Part shown: positions 38,155-48,900 of the stretch, piece after piece
How positions within the stretch are numbered: the stretch's first letter is position 1
How the letters are laid out: each line of letters begins with the position of its first letter
Assembly: GCF_028583425.1 (NCBI RefSeq)
Contig: NC_072800.1
Span: 94,395,001-94,459,000, forward strand
DNA from: Eublepharis macularius
Taxonomy: Eukaryota > Chordata > Lepidosauria > Squamata > Eublepharidae
Length of the DNA: 64,000 nt
Direction: 5' to 3'
The notes under the pieces: model-generated
Told to the model about the DNA's origin: nothing
The model's input: the letters and a program-made list of their open reading frames with translations, nothing else
The model's database searches: none
Position numbers and translations under genes: made by a program

Positions 38155-40035
38155 GATGCACCCCTGAATGGTCAGTCCCGGACTTCTCCATTCAATGTGG
38201 CTTCAAGCGGGGAGGGGCACGTCTGACGGCTTGACTCAGCACCCAAAAGCACTCGTTTCTGCATAGAAGGGCCCCTTCTGGAAATAAGGGGGACAGTTCC
38301 ACCCCCACCCTGGCCATTGTCAAAAATCCTGTAGATGGGAACGTCTTTCTCTGAGCTCCACCCCACCCCGGTTGGGTCACCGAATCCGCTCATCTGGGCT
38401 CAGAATAGGCAGGGGTGGGCCCCAGCAGCCAGCTCAGGTGTGCCTCATTCTGGCTCCTCAAGGCAGGAAATGCCCAGCACCTTCAGACATTCCCTCCCCA
38501 GTGCCAGAGGAACAGGACTGTACCCCCCCTGCTGCCCCCCACCCAAATTAGGCACCCTCCAAAACATTCTTCTAGTTATTTGTGTTCATGCAACCCCTTT
38601 CCAGAAACATCAGCGTCCAAAAATCCTTGTTTCTGCAGCCTGGAACAATGACGACCAGGTATGCTGACGGTCCTGGAGCCCCTGCATGTACTTCCTTGCC
38701 CTGCTGGGCAACACATCCCAGAGGGTGGGCTTAGAATCCCCCCCCCAAGCATGGCACCCACGTGCTTTGTGTGTGCAGTGGGAGCTGGGATTCTGCAAGA
38801 GGTGCTTTGGCCTATTCAGGAACACAGACTCACGTTGTGGGGGTACAGGACCCATGTCCCCTGGTTGGCTGGGATGAACCCACCCCATTCCATAGTGCTG
38901 GGATCCTGGTCCTCTGAGTTGGATCATACCGGAAGGGGTCATTGGGATCCATGGGGCTTTCCCAAAGGGGATCTAGATCCGCAAGTTTCTCTGTGGCTGT
39001 TGCTCCTCCTTGGTAGGGGGGAACTAATGCATGGTCTGCTAAGTATCCAAAAATTAGGACTTCCCACTTATGAAAAAATAAGATAAGACTTTAAAAGTAT
39101 GAGACAAACTCTAATTTTTGCGGTCTGTTTGAGCTGTGGCTACTAACCAAGCTGTCTTTTCAAGGCTGATCTTCCCACCATCTCACTTCATCTATCCGAC
39201 TCAATTCATAAAGAATGATACTCTTTACTCGGTGCCTTGATCTGTTGTGGGAATAAATCTAGATATAATAAAGGGATTTTTAGGACTAAGGGAAAAAGAA
39301 AGGTAGGAGTTCCTAATCTCTTCCACATTAGAAACTTGGGGTATATTTACTCTAAAGCCAGTGTGTAGAGAAACCTTTCAGCCACAAAATATTCCGTTCA
39401 GGAAATATTCCTTTCTTCTGTAACCACTTCATTTGATAACTACATTAGTAATCTCTTTACACTCTTAATTTTCTAAACTGTGTGTAAATGGGTTAAAATA
39501 TTAACCCCATCACAAATTGTTTAAATCTTCCTCCTCATTTCAAACCTCACAATATTAATTTCAACACAAAGATACAGTCTGCGCCTTTGCAACTATCTTC
39601 AACAATGCCCGCTGCATCGACGAAATACTCTTGGACTGAAATCAGATGGTTGGTATGTACACTGGTCTATCAACAAGCACTTGGTTTTAGTCTGTTCTTA
39701 CACAAGTTTCTAGGGGTCTTCTTTTTGAACTTCTTTTAAAATCAAACTTGGAAAAAGGGTTAAACTCTTCTTCAGCAGATCTTGTATTATGGAATCTCCA
39801 ACTGGGGAACGCAACTGTCTTTGTCCTGGGGGTTGGATCCCGCAGATGGGGTTGGCTAATAGCACCCCCCCCTCCCCAGAAGGAGACCTCCCTGACAGAA
39901 CAGGCTCTTGTGTCTGAAGTCTCTTTTTGCAAGGGGAAAACGCTACGTTAGTAGAACAGATTTGCCAGATCCAGTGCACTGTGGGGAAAAGATTTAGATA
40001 CCTATTGATGAGAAAAACTGGGCAGACTCATTTAC

Positions 40036-40309
40036 CTCAGGAGCAGGGCTTTTTTTCTGGGGAAAGAGGTGGTGGAACTCAGTGGGTTGCCCTTGGAGAA
40101 AATGGTCACATGGCCAGTGGCCCCGCCCCCTGATCTCCAGACCGAGGGGAGTTGAGATTGCCTTCCGCGCCACTGGAGTGACGCAGAGGGCAATCTCAAC
40201 TCTGCCTGGAGATCAGGGGGCGGGGTCACACCAGCCATGTGACCATTTTCAAGAGGTGCCGGAACTCCGTTCCACCGCGTTCCAGCTGGAAAAAAGCCCT
40301 GCTCAGGAG
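40036..40309. mobile_element. palindromic hAT-type DNA element with perfect 8-bp target duplication
   Basis: The element 40044-40301 begins CAGGGCTTTTTTTCTGG and ends AAAAAAGCCCTG. CTCAGGAG flanks both ends exactly (40036-40043 and 40302-40309). The interior is also largely palindromic: CATGGCCAGTGGCCCCGCCC and its inverse copy on the other side. The exact duplication suggests a fairly recent insertion. Confidence 0.88.
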
Positions 40310-40409
40310 CAATAAGATCAATGTGTGTCGAAATGAGGGAACGGGACTTTGGTTCCTCACTGTGCAAAAATGAATTACATTAAAATACCTATTCTAATAC
40401 CTGCTGAAG

Positions 40410-40775
40410 AGGGTGCGAGAAAATTGGATAATGGTTCATGATTGGTGGAGCTGGCTGAGAGTGAAACAGTTCTGGCAACCTTTATTGATCAAGATTAGCA
40501 ACCCAGCGTGGCATTCTTGCCACCCTGATCTTAGAACAGTACATACTCCTGCATCCAACAGTCCACTGTTCAGAGAATGTATTGCCCATTGACTCTTAGG
40601 AGCTAAGGAAACCATTGCTACTACTCAGTGGAAGAGAACCACATCCCTCAATTACACCGCCTGGGCCAATGACTTTATGACTAGTTTCCTGATGGAAAGC
40701 TGGTTGGGCTACATAAATTATCTAACGGTCAGACTGATCCGTGAAGATCTGTTTTCCCTCAGAAACTATTACTAG
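40410..40775 (+). mobile_element. probable LINE C-terminal fragment (L1-like)
   Basis: Forward translation gives HDWWSWLRVKQFWQPLL and then TIATTQWKRTTSLNYTAWANDF. This recalls the WWxCPxVxxFW and IAxxWK segments at the end of L1-type ORF2. The match is short and from memory. The surrounding 39.0-40.8 kb is AT-rich compared with the rest of the window and may be more of the same insertion. Confidence 0.4.
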
Positions 40776-40777
40776 TA

Positions 40778-40978
40778 GCCCAAACTAGCTCAAGCTTGTC
40801 AGAATTTGGAATTAAGCTAAGCAGGGTCATCCACGGTTAGTATTTGGATGGGAGACCATTAAGGAAGATCAGGGTTGCTATGCGGAGGAAAGCCATGGCA
40901 AACCACCCCTGCTCACCTGCCACCTCTGCCTCGAAGCCCCATGATGTCAGTTGTCACTTGACAGCACTTTATTATTAA
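40778..40978 (+). mobile_element. 5S rRNA-derived SINE, older copy
   Basis: AATTAAGCTAAGCAGGGTC and TATTTGGATGGGAGACC match the 5S internal promoter. GCCATGGCAAACCACC and TCAGTTGTCACTTGACAGC form the SINE body. It is more diverged than the copy at 29806. Confidence 0.82.
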
Positions 40979-40999
40979 TGTTTCAACTCTAATAGCTAA

Positions 41000-43083
41000 G
41001 TCCCAAACTAAAAAGAGGTTTTACTTCTTAAGAAATGTCTAGTATAATGAACAGCTATAAATGACAGCAGGAAGGGGACCCTGCCCCGGTTGATGAATCT
41101 GCGTGGGGGTCTCATTCCCGCTCTCAGAATTGTCCACGCTCACCTAATATTTAGCCAATTTAAATAAAGGGTAGCCTTTGTTACCATCTGCAAATCTTTA
41201 TGGGATTTAGGCCTATGATAACGCAATATAGTTGTAACTAATTCTTGGGGGTCTGTAAGACCGTGTACAATGGGTTTTATTTGGCGTGTGCATGAAAGTG
41301 TAAACGTTTTCTGGATGTAACGAATGCTAGGAAGGTGGGGGGGGTACATTCTCCTCCTTCCTCCTCCCCACTCATTTCTCCTGGTGGCAGATCAGTTGTT
41401 GCTGCAAATGGAAGCAGGTGGTGCCAAAATGAACTCTGTGGCCTTACCCTGTAAACTGCAGCTACTGCCCAGACGCCACAGGAGACCGCTGGAGCTTTAC
41501 TTTCTGTACACTTTACTTCCCATCACTCCTCCATCCTTCAGTCGCCTTTAGCAAGCCTGAAAGTCAGCAGGAGAAGTGGGGTGGGGCAAGAAGCAGAAAG
41601 AGAGCAAAAGGGGGATAGAGAAAGAGGAATGAATGAATGAACGAACGAACGAATGAATGTGAACAGTCAGAAAGGAGAGAGTGTGAACACAGGAGTGGAG
41701 GACAAAGAGAAGACAGAAGTGGAAGGGGCAGGAAACAGGGCGGTGTGTGTGCCAGGAAAGGCACCTGTAAGCACCATTGTGACACCCACGGGTGTAGCAT
41801 GCTGGGGAAGGCTGTTCGAATTCTTCTTGATTCATAGACTTTGTTATATATACTCTAAAAAAACCTTACACACAAAAGAGTGTTTTAAAAATTCAAAAAA
41901 GAAATTTGGCACAGGCATCTCAAAACTCCCCCCTCCCTCCCCCAATAATTACCCTCCTGCTCGGTAACCAGTTAATTTCTGCCACCATTCAGGGGGCCCC
42001 TCTCTTCGCGATGACGTTCCACCGGGGTCTTGTTTCCTTGTCCATGCCTGGGAGTAGGCAGTGCTGGTGTTCCTGGCTCCCACTCGTCCACTGAAACGGT
42101 GCCTTGACGGTGGTGTGGGATGGTCCTGGGGCAGCCAGGTACGTCTCGTGCGAACACAACCTCATCAGTGACAGAAGAAAATGGAAGACTGGTCCCTGCC
42201 CGGGGCTCACAATCTACACAAAGTCTGAGCGATTGGCACCAGGAGTTACACAACGGCACAAAATGCCTCTGAGCTCAGTGACGGCCTCGCTGAGCAAAAT
42301 GAGGAGGGCGGCGCGAATGTCGAAACCACCATTTTCAGGCTTCACACAACCTCTGCTCAGCCCCGGCACATCAGTATCTCTTCCCCCGCCATAGTTTCTG
42401 TTTTTCATGACCTTCCCCATAATGTCTTCAGCACAAAAGTTCTCAAAATGACAAGGATCCTCCCTAGGTTGTTGCAGGGAAACCTGCACCTCTTCTACCC
42501 GCCCCTTCCTTTCAGCCTGGAATGGGTCAGGAGCACAGGGAATGAGAAGCCATCAGAGCACATTAGGCTGGAGAGCAGCATCCGCACTGCAGCAGGGGGG
42601 CGGGGGGGGCCAAGGCGCACACATTGCATCTCCTCCTCCCCTCAGATGCCGTCCATCCTGCCATAGGAAACAATGCACCCCAGTTACAGGGCGGTGTCCC
42701 ACGAACAAAGCTTGATCCTGTTAACAAGTATGCCAATGGGGAAAACTCCAGAGGGTCTCCCAAAAGTCCCCACCTCTCTCCAGTTCCAGTCAGGTCACTT
42801 CCCTGTTAGCAGGCTGGGCTCTTTGTGCAAAGGCCCCATCTAGTCTGCCACAGGTGTGCTCCTTTTCTAGAGATCCGTAAGGACAACCTACACAGATGTC
42901 TCGTACGAGCGTGCCCCTTTTCAGGGAAAACTTGCAACGGCTGTTCCTAGCGTTAATTTCCAAGACTTCAATCACAGCACTAGTAAATCACATCAAACTG
43001 CCCAAAGGCCTCTGTGGATTCACAGGACCACCCCCCAAAGTCGGACATGTACCAAGAGCTACACAGCATGTTTTGGCTCCGGG
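41000..43083. other. intergenic DNA, possible 3' UTR of the ZNF-Tigger gene on the minus strand
   Basis: The right part (about 41975-43083) is mostly non-repetitive and could be minus-strand 3' UTR. I saw no AATAAA on the minus strand within about 1.7 kb of the stop; the first complement TTTATT is near 41275. No other gene is recognised. Confidence 0.4.
41625..41662. repeat. (GAAT/GAAC)n microsatellite
   Basis: Tetranucleotide run GAATGAATGAACGAACGAACGAAT with A/C variation. Confidence 0.8.
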
Positions 43084-45056
43084 TCACTCTTTGTTAAGGG
43101 CTTTGAGCCTCGATACTTGCATATGGGCCAGAGACATCCCATGAACCATGTCTTCTAGCTTGTAGAACTTCTGGAACATGGCTGGCGACAGCGCGTGGCA
43201 CTCAAAATATCGCCTCAGTTTGGCCAAGCTCTCCATGACTTCTGCTTTGGAGGGACAGGAGGGCACAATGAAGTCCTCTGCCCGGTCTTCTTCCTCTGCT
43301 GTTGCGCAGGTTGGTTCTTCACTCCGCTGGTCCCCGCTGGCCATCTCAGCACCGTCCTGCTCCCCAAAACACTCCAGCCCTTCATCTACTAGTACAAACC
43401 GCTCAAACTGTTCTTGGTTCATGAAGCCAAGGGCTCGGACAACATCTCCAGGAGGAGCTGGGATGCGGGGAGTCACGCCGAAGCCAGCCGCTCGGAAGCT
43501 GTTAGTGACTGTCTGTGGACAGACTTCTGACCAGGCTTGAATGATCATGTGGATAGCGTCCCAGAGTGTCAGGGGCCTGGACAGTTTGCTTGGAGAGGTG
43601 GGAGACAGGCTGTCAAGCACAGCGAGCAGGCGGATTAGCATCCTCCTCCGGTAGTGGCATTTAAAACTCTGGATAATCCCTCGCTCGAGTGGACGGATTG
43701 ATGAAGACTGAGGAGGCAGGAACACCATCTTGACATTAGAGAGCTCGGCAGCGGGATGTGCCGCACATTGGACTAAGAACAGCACCACGCTCCTCTGCTT
43801 GCGTTTCATATCTTCATTGAATTTCCGGAGCCACTCGGAGAAGATGGCTGCCGTCATCCAAGCCCTGCTACTGGCTCTGTATGTGACAGGCAGCTCCTCG
43901 GTGCTGACCCCCTGGAAGCAAAATGGTTTGGGCCCTTTGCCAACAATCAGGGTGTCCCTTTTATCCGAAGCATCCAAGTTGGTGCACAGTAAGACAGTCA
44001 GTTGGTCCTTGGCATCGGCTCTCTGCTCCATCGCCAGCTCTTCTGGGGTTGCCCTGAATAAGAGGCCAGTTTCACCACAAGTGTAGACATTGGGGGGATC
44101 GTACCGACTTAGGAAATGGGGCAGGACCATGTTCTCCCAGCGCTCCTCCTCCGGTCGCTCTCCCTTCTGTCTCTCTGTACGGGCCCTTCCTTGCGCAGGT
44201 TTCTGCCTGGATTTGAAGCCAGCCAGCCAACTGCACAGCTCCGGCTTCCCTAAAGTCTCAGACAGGCTCATGGCCTCCTCTTGCAGCTGCCTCCCATTGG
44301 TGGGGAGACTGGGCACGCAGCTCTGCTCAAGCCACTGCAGGAGGGCTGCCCCATTGGCTGCACCCTTTCCTTCCAGCTTGCGCTTACGCCCCAGGTTCCC
44401 ATTTTTACACCACTCCGCCAGGATCCGCTCTTTGTTCTTGATGATGCGGCAGATCTGGGGCTGGGAGACGCCAAACCTCTTGGCCAGTTCGCTCTGGGAG
44501 ACCTTGGGCCCTTCCAGCATCTCCAGCACCCGGACCTTCTCCTGCAAGGACAGCTCCTTCCGCTCTTTCCTGTGCGCGACAACCTCACTGGGAGGAGGCA
44601 AGCCCTTCTGCCGACAGCCAGCGTGGCTGAAGGAGCTCCCCGCTGGGCACGCTCCCCGGCAGCTGGGGAGGGCAACGTGCTCAGTAAAACTTCTCCCGCA
44701 GTCACTGCAGATGTACGGACACTGCCCGGCATGGTTCAGCTGGTGCTTTTCCAAGCCTGCCTTTGGGCCAAAATTCTTTCCGCACTCCAGGCACCAGTGT
44801 GGCATCTCCCCCACCGGGGCTCTGCAGGTCCCGAAGCCACGAGGGCTGTGGCCAGATCCCCCCCGGCGCTCCATCAGCACTCCCTCTTCCCCGGCTGCCG
44901 CAGGATCCAGCAGATGTGGCTCTACGAGGCTCTTCCCTGACACAGGATGATGATGGAACCCATTCTTGGTCGCTTTTCCGGGCAAAGGGTTGGCAGCTGC
45001 TTCCTGCATCTCCAGACCCTCCTCCTCCTTAACCCTTTTTGGATGACGGTCTTCTC
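43084..45056 (-). CDS. ZNF-Tigger chimera: C2H2 finger(s) plus domesticated TIGD-type transposase (terminal exon)
   Basis: One uninterrupted terminal exon of 656 full codons. The minus-strand acceptor CCCACCCCCAG (AG at 45058-45057) opens it in phase 1, and the stop is at 43086-43084. Order (residue numbers within the exon): an acidic/basic linker with KRVKEEEG; a C2H2 finger CLECGKNF...HQLNH (about 88-108); a second finger-like CSDCGRSF...CRGAC (about 116-136) whose final ligands are Cys-Cys; a CENP-B N-type helix-turn-helix (about 160-207: LSLQEKVRVLEML...SQSELAKRFGVSQPQI); a second CENP-B-type HTH (about 229-283); and a DDE-type region (about 305-482) with VTYRASSRAWMTAAIFSEWL and NVKMVFLPPQ. 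The C-terminal tail (LAKLRRYFECHALSPAMFQKFY) resembles TIGD3. The three catalytic positions read G, Q and E instead of D, so it should not transpose. Likely a nuclear DNA-binding protein. Translation could also start at the internal ATG at 45009-45007; upstream exons were not found. Confidence 0.85.
44647..44793 (-). CDS. zinc-finger segment of the ZNF-Tigger gene
   Basis: Finger 1 (44793-44731) is a textbook C-x2-C-x12-H-x3-H unit. Finger 2 (44709-44647) keeps the C-x2-C, the x12 spacing and the core Phe, but both histidines are Cys (C-x3-C). It lies directly before the transposase part. Confidence 0.85.
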
Positions 45057-45111
45057 CTGGGGGTGGGCAGAGAACAACAAGGGTTAATGCAGCAGCCAAA
45101 GGAGTGGACAA

Positions 45112-47155
45112 GCCCGCCCTTGTGCACTTTCATGAGCCCCAGGAGAGCCCCGGATTCAAAATCCCTTACTGGCTTTGTCTGACTTCCAACCTAGCTCCAG
45201 CTGGAAAACCGCACCCAAGGCCAGAGCCCAAAAGCTGAATTTGGGGAGCTTAAAGGGAGAGGCGTTACTTTGGCAAGGAAAACCAGCCCTTCTAGCCTAC
45301 TCTGTGAACCCTTCTTCCAGCCTAAGGGGACTTCCTTTGATAGAAGAGGCAGCAGGAGCCTGCTGAACACCCGTCTGCAGAAGTCTCCTTAGGTCGGAGG
45401 ATGGCTTCAGACTCCCCCAGCAGAGTGGTAAGATAGAGCCTGCGGATCTGGTCTGCTAGGGAGATGCTTTCTTACGGGAGGCGTCTCTTCCCCAACGCAA
45501 GATGTCTGTTGCATTAGCGAAAGAGGTCCAGCCACTGGAGGAAAGGGCCTCTGCGAGCGGGACAGATCCACAGGACCCAGCCCTATAAGATCCTGTTGGG
45601 GAGGCCTGGTGGTTCCGGGGACGGAGCTGATGCTTTGCATGGAACCAGTTATTTCTACATAGCTGAGTCAAGGAACTCGTGAACCACCCAGTCTTTGACT
45701 CAGGAGGCCCCTCCTGGCTGGACTGCTGCTGTCGCCTTGAATTGTTTCTGTTGCAGAAGGTCTTTTCCAATATCAAATACTTCTGCTCAAACCTGTGGGA
45801 AGGTTTATTACTGGAGGGCCGTTTTTATGTGTCGTTGGCAATTTATTTCAATCTACTGAAATCCACCTTGCGAATGCAGCGAGGAATGGAAGGGCAGATG
45901 AATGGAGGTTTTAATTTCCAACAGCTGTAGATTGAAAGTGCAAAGAAATTGCACAGTTGCTGTTGGGCTTCATGTAGAAGTGTCTGGTGACTAGCAAAGA
46001 GCAGTTTCCATTTGAATAAGATGGATTTGGGGAGGGGGGAGGATTCTGCCTGCCTGCTCTTTTGGAGGAGGGCTAGCAGGGTAATGCCTGCAACTTAGCC
46101 AGCCCATTTCTTCACTTCCAAAACATGAGGTGCTTGTTTGGGTTCAAGCCTACACACCTTGTGACTCAGAAGCTCTTCCCCGATTTGCATGTGTGCGTGG
46201 GCTGGGTGGTGCTACTAGGAGGTGAGCAAAAGGCACACACAGCACATGCCCAAAGCCCCTGCCTTTCCCCATATTTCCATGTTGCATCCTTGAAAAAACA
46301 AGCTAAACTCTGGCATGCTCCTCTCCATTCACCACCACCCAGCCCCACCTGCGGCTCAGCCGGGATGCTGCCTCACCTGAGCATGTGTCCAGCTGGGCTT
46401 TGCCTTCTGGGCTCATCCTTTGGATCCGCTTAGTGTCTCAGCTGGGATATTGCCTCCCTCTGAGCCTGGAGCCAGCCTGGCCTCTCCTCTTGCTGTCCAC
46501 CACCACCAGCAGCAGCAGCTCTGGGACCAAGGGGAGGGGGCTGTGCGATGGAGGATGCTGGAGGGCTGTGGAGCATCTGGGAGAGAAAGGAGGCTGCAGC
46601 GCTGTCCCGCCCCCCCTGGCCAGGCCAGGTGCAGGCCAGGCAAGAAGAGGCAGCTGATAGGATGCTCAGCCCCTGGCCTCTGCCTGCTGTGTGTTCACTT
46701 CTCCAATTGGTCCTGGCTGGCACTGCTTTCCCGGTTCAGATGTCTTCTGGGCTGGGATTGGACAGGGATCCCTCCAATGGGCAGCCAGGGTCACAATGGT
46801 TCCTGCAAGCACCAGCTGCCACATCCGCCCGCAGCTTCCCCCAGTCCGAGAGAAGCGGAGGGGGATGCAGAGATGGACCCCAGCCGGGCAAGCTCGAAGA
46901 CCAGTCCTTCAGCCTGGCCCAGGGGTGGCACCTGCTGCAGAAGAGGGCAGCGGGACACTGGGCCAAACCACCCGACTTCTCCCACACTGTTTTATAAGGC
47001 AAAGCGTACAGATTAAAAATTACCCCCTGCCTTAGACATGTCAAACGAGGCTGCTTTAAAAGTAGAGGCTGCCGCAGAATTATCGCTTGCGCCAACAAAC
47101 ACTCATCTCTGCCACATGTGAAGTGAACATAAAGGCAAGAGTGCCTCTGAGCAGC
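45112..47155. other. region upstream of the ZNF-Tigger exon
   Basis: No KRAB or DUF3669 exon is visible on the minus strand. One minus-strand open frame (45776-45476) ends in phase 1 at a GTAAGA donor (GT at 45475-45474), compatible with the exon at 45056, but encodes nothing recognised. The rest is non-repetitive, with a GC-rich part at 46.3-47.0 kb and no domain signature. Confidence 0.4.
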
Positions 47156-47159
47156 GGGA

Positions 47160-48655
47160 GAGTTATTTATTTATTTTACGTCATTTATAGTCCGCCTTTC
47201 TTGCTGAGACTCAAGGCGGATTACATAGTGTGAGATTGGTACAATCAGTATCAAGGCTATTTCCATAGAGTGTCAAGGACATTTCCGTAAACAATGTCAT
47301 AGGATTTTACAAAGACATAGCAGACAGAGTTCAAGAATTGCTGAAACAGAACATAATCAATTCTAGGACTGACATTAGACAACATGGAGCACAAGTGGTA
47401 CCTAGGAGTGCATATTTAAAGCAACAGATAATATGTAAGGCAATATAGTGATGAAGTCTATGGTCCCTAACTCATTAGCAAAGCATCTGAGACCCCATCC
47501 CTACAATGTCCCTCCCATTTGAGTAAAAAGCCTTTTTGAATAATTCGGTTTCGCATTATTTGTGGGAAGCCAGGAGAATGGGGGCTCTTCTGACTTCCTC
47601 AGGCAGGCCGTTCCACAGGGTAGGGGCCACCACAGAGAAGGCCCGTGTGCAGGCTACTGTTGATCTCACCCATGTGCAGGGTGGCACCTGCAAGAGACCC
47701 TGTTCAGATGAGCGAAGCTGCCATGGAGGGACATTGGGAGGGAGGCGGTCCTGTAGGTATGCTGGGCCAAGGCTGTGAAGAGCTTTGTATGTAATAACCA
47801 GTACCTTGAACTGAGCACGGTAACTGATAGGTAGCCAATGGAGCGACTGTAGGATGGGAGTGATGTTCATGCTCCTGCTTGCTTCTGCTAACAGTCGAGC
47901 TGCAGCATTTTGCACCAATTGGAGCCTCCTAGTTAACTTAGATGAGAGACCAATGTATAGTGCATTACAATAGTCAAGTTTTGATGTTACCATAGCATGG
48001 ATCCAGGTGGCCAGGTCGGCCAGGTCGAGGTAAGAAGCCATGTTCCAGGCTAGAGCGAGGTTGTGGTAAGCATGTTTTGCGGCTGCCTTGTTTTTCTAGT
48101 AGTAGCACTGGATCCAGTATAACCGCTAGGCTTTTAACCGAATAGAAAGTGGGGGATACAATGTCTTTCAAGATCTCTGCCTTCCCAACAAGCATCACTT
48201 CAGCCTTGTCTGGGTTCAATTTCAATTTGTTATTTTTCAGCCATTTCACCACAGCTATCGGGCAGTGATCGAAGATTTCCACTGCATCCTGTGGGGACCT
48301 AGATAGCAAGCTATAGAGTTGGTTGTCACCTGCATATTGATGACATCCCACTCCGTAGCTGCAAATGAGTTCTCCTAAAGGTTTTATATGGAGGTTGAAT
48401 AACATGGGAGATAAGACTGCGCCCTGCGGAATCCCACAAGATAGCTCCCATTCTGGAGACAGCTGATCTCCAACAGCCACCCTTTGAGTTCGCTCCATGA
48501 GAAACGATTTAAACCAGTCCAGGGCACATCCTTTGATGCCCACTTCTGTCTCTAGGCGCCTCAACAGGATGGCCTGGTCTACTGTGTCAAAGGCTGCAGA
48601 CAGATCCAGGAGATGCAATTGAGGAGGCATGGCCCTTTGTCTGTATTCAGGCGCT
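47160..48655 (-). mobile_element. LINE with RT and ORF2 C-terminus (L2/CR1 group), 5'-truncated
   Basis: Reading minus from about 48650: LLDLSAAFDTVDQAILLRRLE, CGIPQGAVLSPMLF, HQYAGDNQLYSLL (the YADD box reads YAGD) and KLKLNPDKAEVMLVG. After a frameshift near 48040 it continues with TSKLDYCNALYIGL, RLQLVQNAAARLL, LHWLPISYRAQFK and FSVVAPTLWNGLP to about 47560. The 3' UTR runs to an AAATAAATAA-type tail at 47160. The altered YADD box and the frameshift make it inactive. 2310-2990 is a second copy of its 3' end. Confidence 0.88.
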
Positions 48656-48689
48656 GGCAGAAGGCAGGGATAGAGGGGGACAGAAGACG

Positions 48690-48900
48690 GATGGCTCTCC
48701 CCGGGGAGGGAGTTCCCAAGTGTTAGCTCTGTGACCGAGAAGGCCCGTTCCTGGGTTGCCACCTGTCTAGCCTCAGATGGCGGGGGCACCTGAAGATGGC
48801 CAGAGTGGACAGGGAGGTTCGTAGGGGAGAAGGCTGTCCTGAGCTGGGGTGCGGGTCCGGAGCTATGCAGGGCTTTACACCTTAACACCGGCAAATGGGG
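48690..48900 (-). mobile_element. separate LINE ORF2 C-terminal fragment
   Basis: The minus-strand frame reads CKALHSSGPAPQLR, LQVPPPSEAR and ERAFSVTELTLGNSLPGE, the end of ORF2 (KALHxLGPAYL...RAFSVxAPxLWNxLP). It is a second, diverged copy of the segment also present at about 47560-47800, lying head to tail with the 47160-48655 element. It ends only about 360 bases from the ZNF-B start codon. Confidence 0.75.

Noticed and set aside
43084-45056. An autonomous, active Tigger transposon
   Set aside because: Catalytic acids are replaced, zinc fingers are fused in frame, and I saw no Tigger-type inverted termini around the exon.
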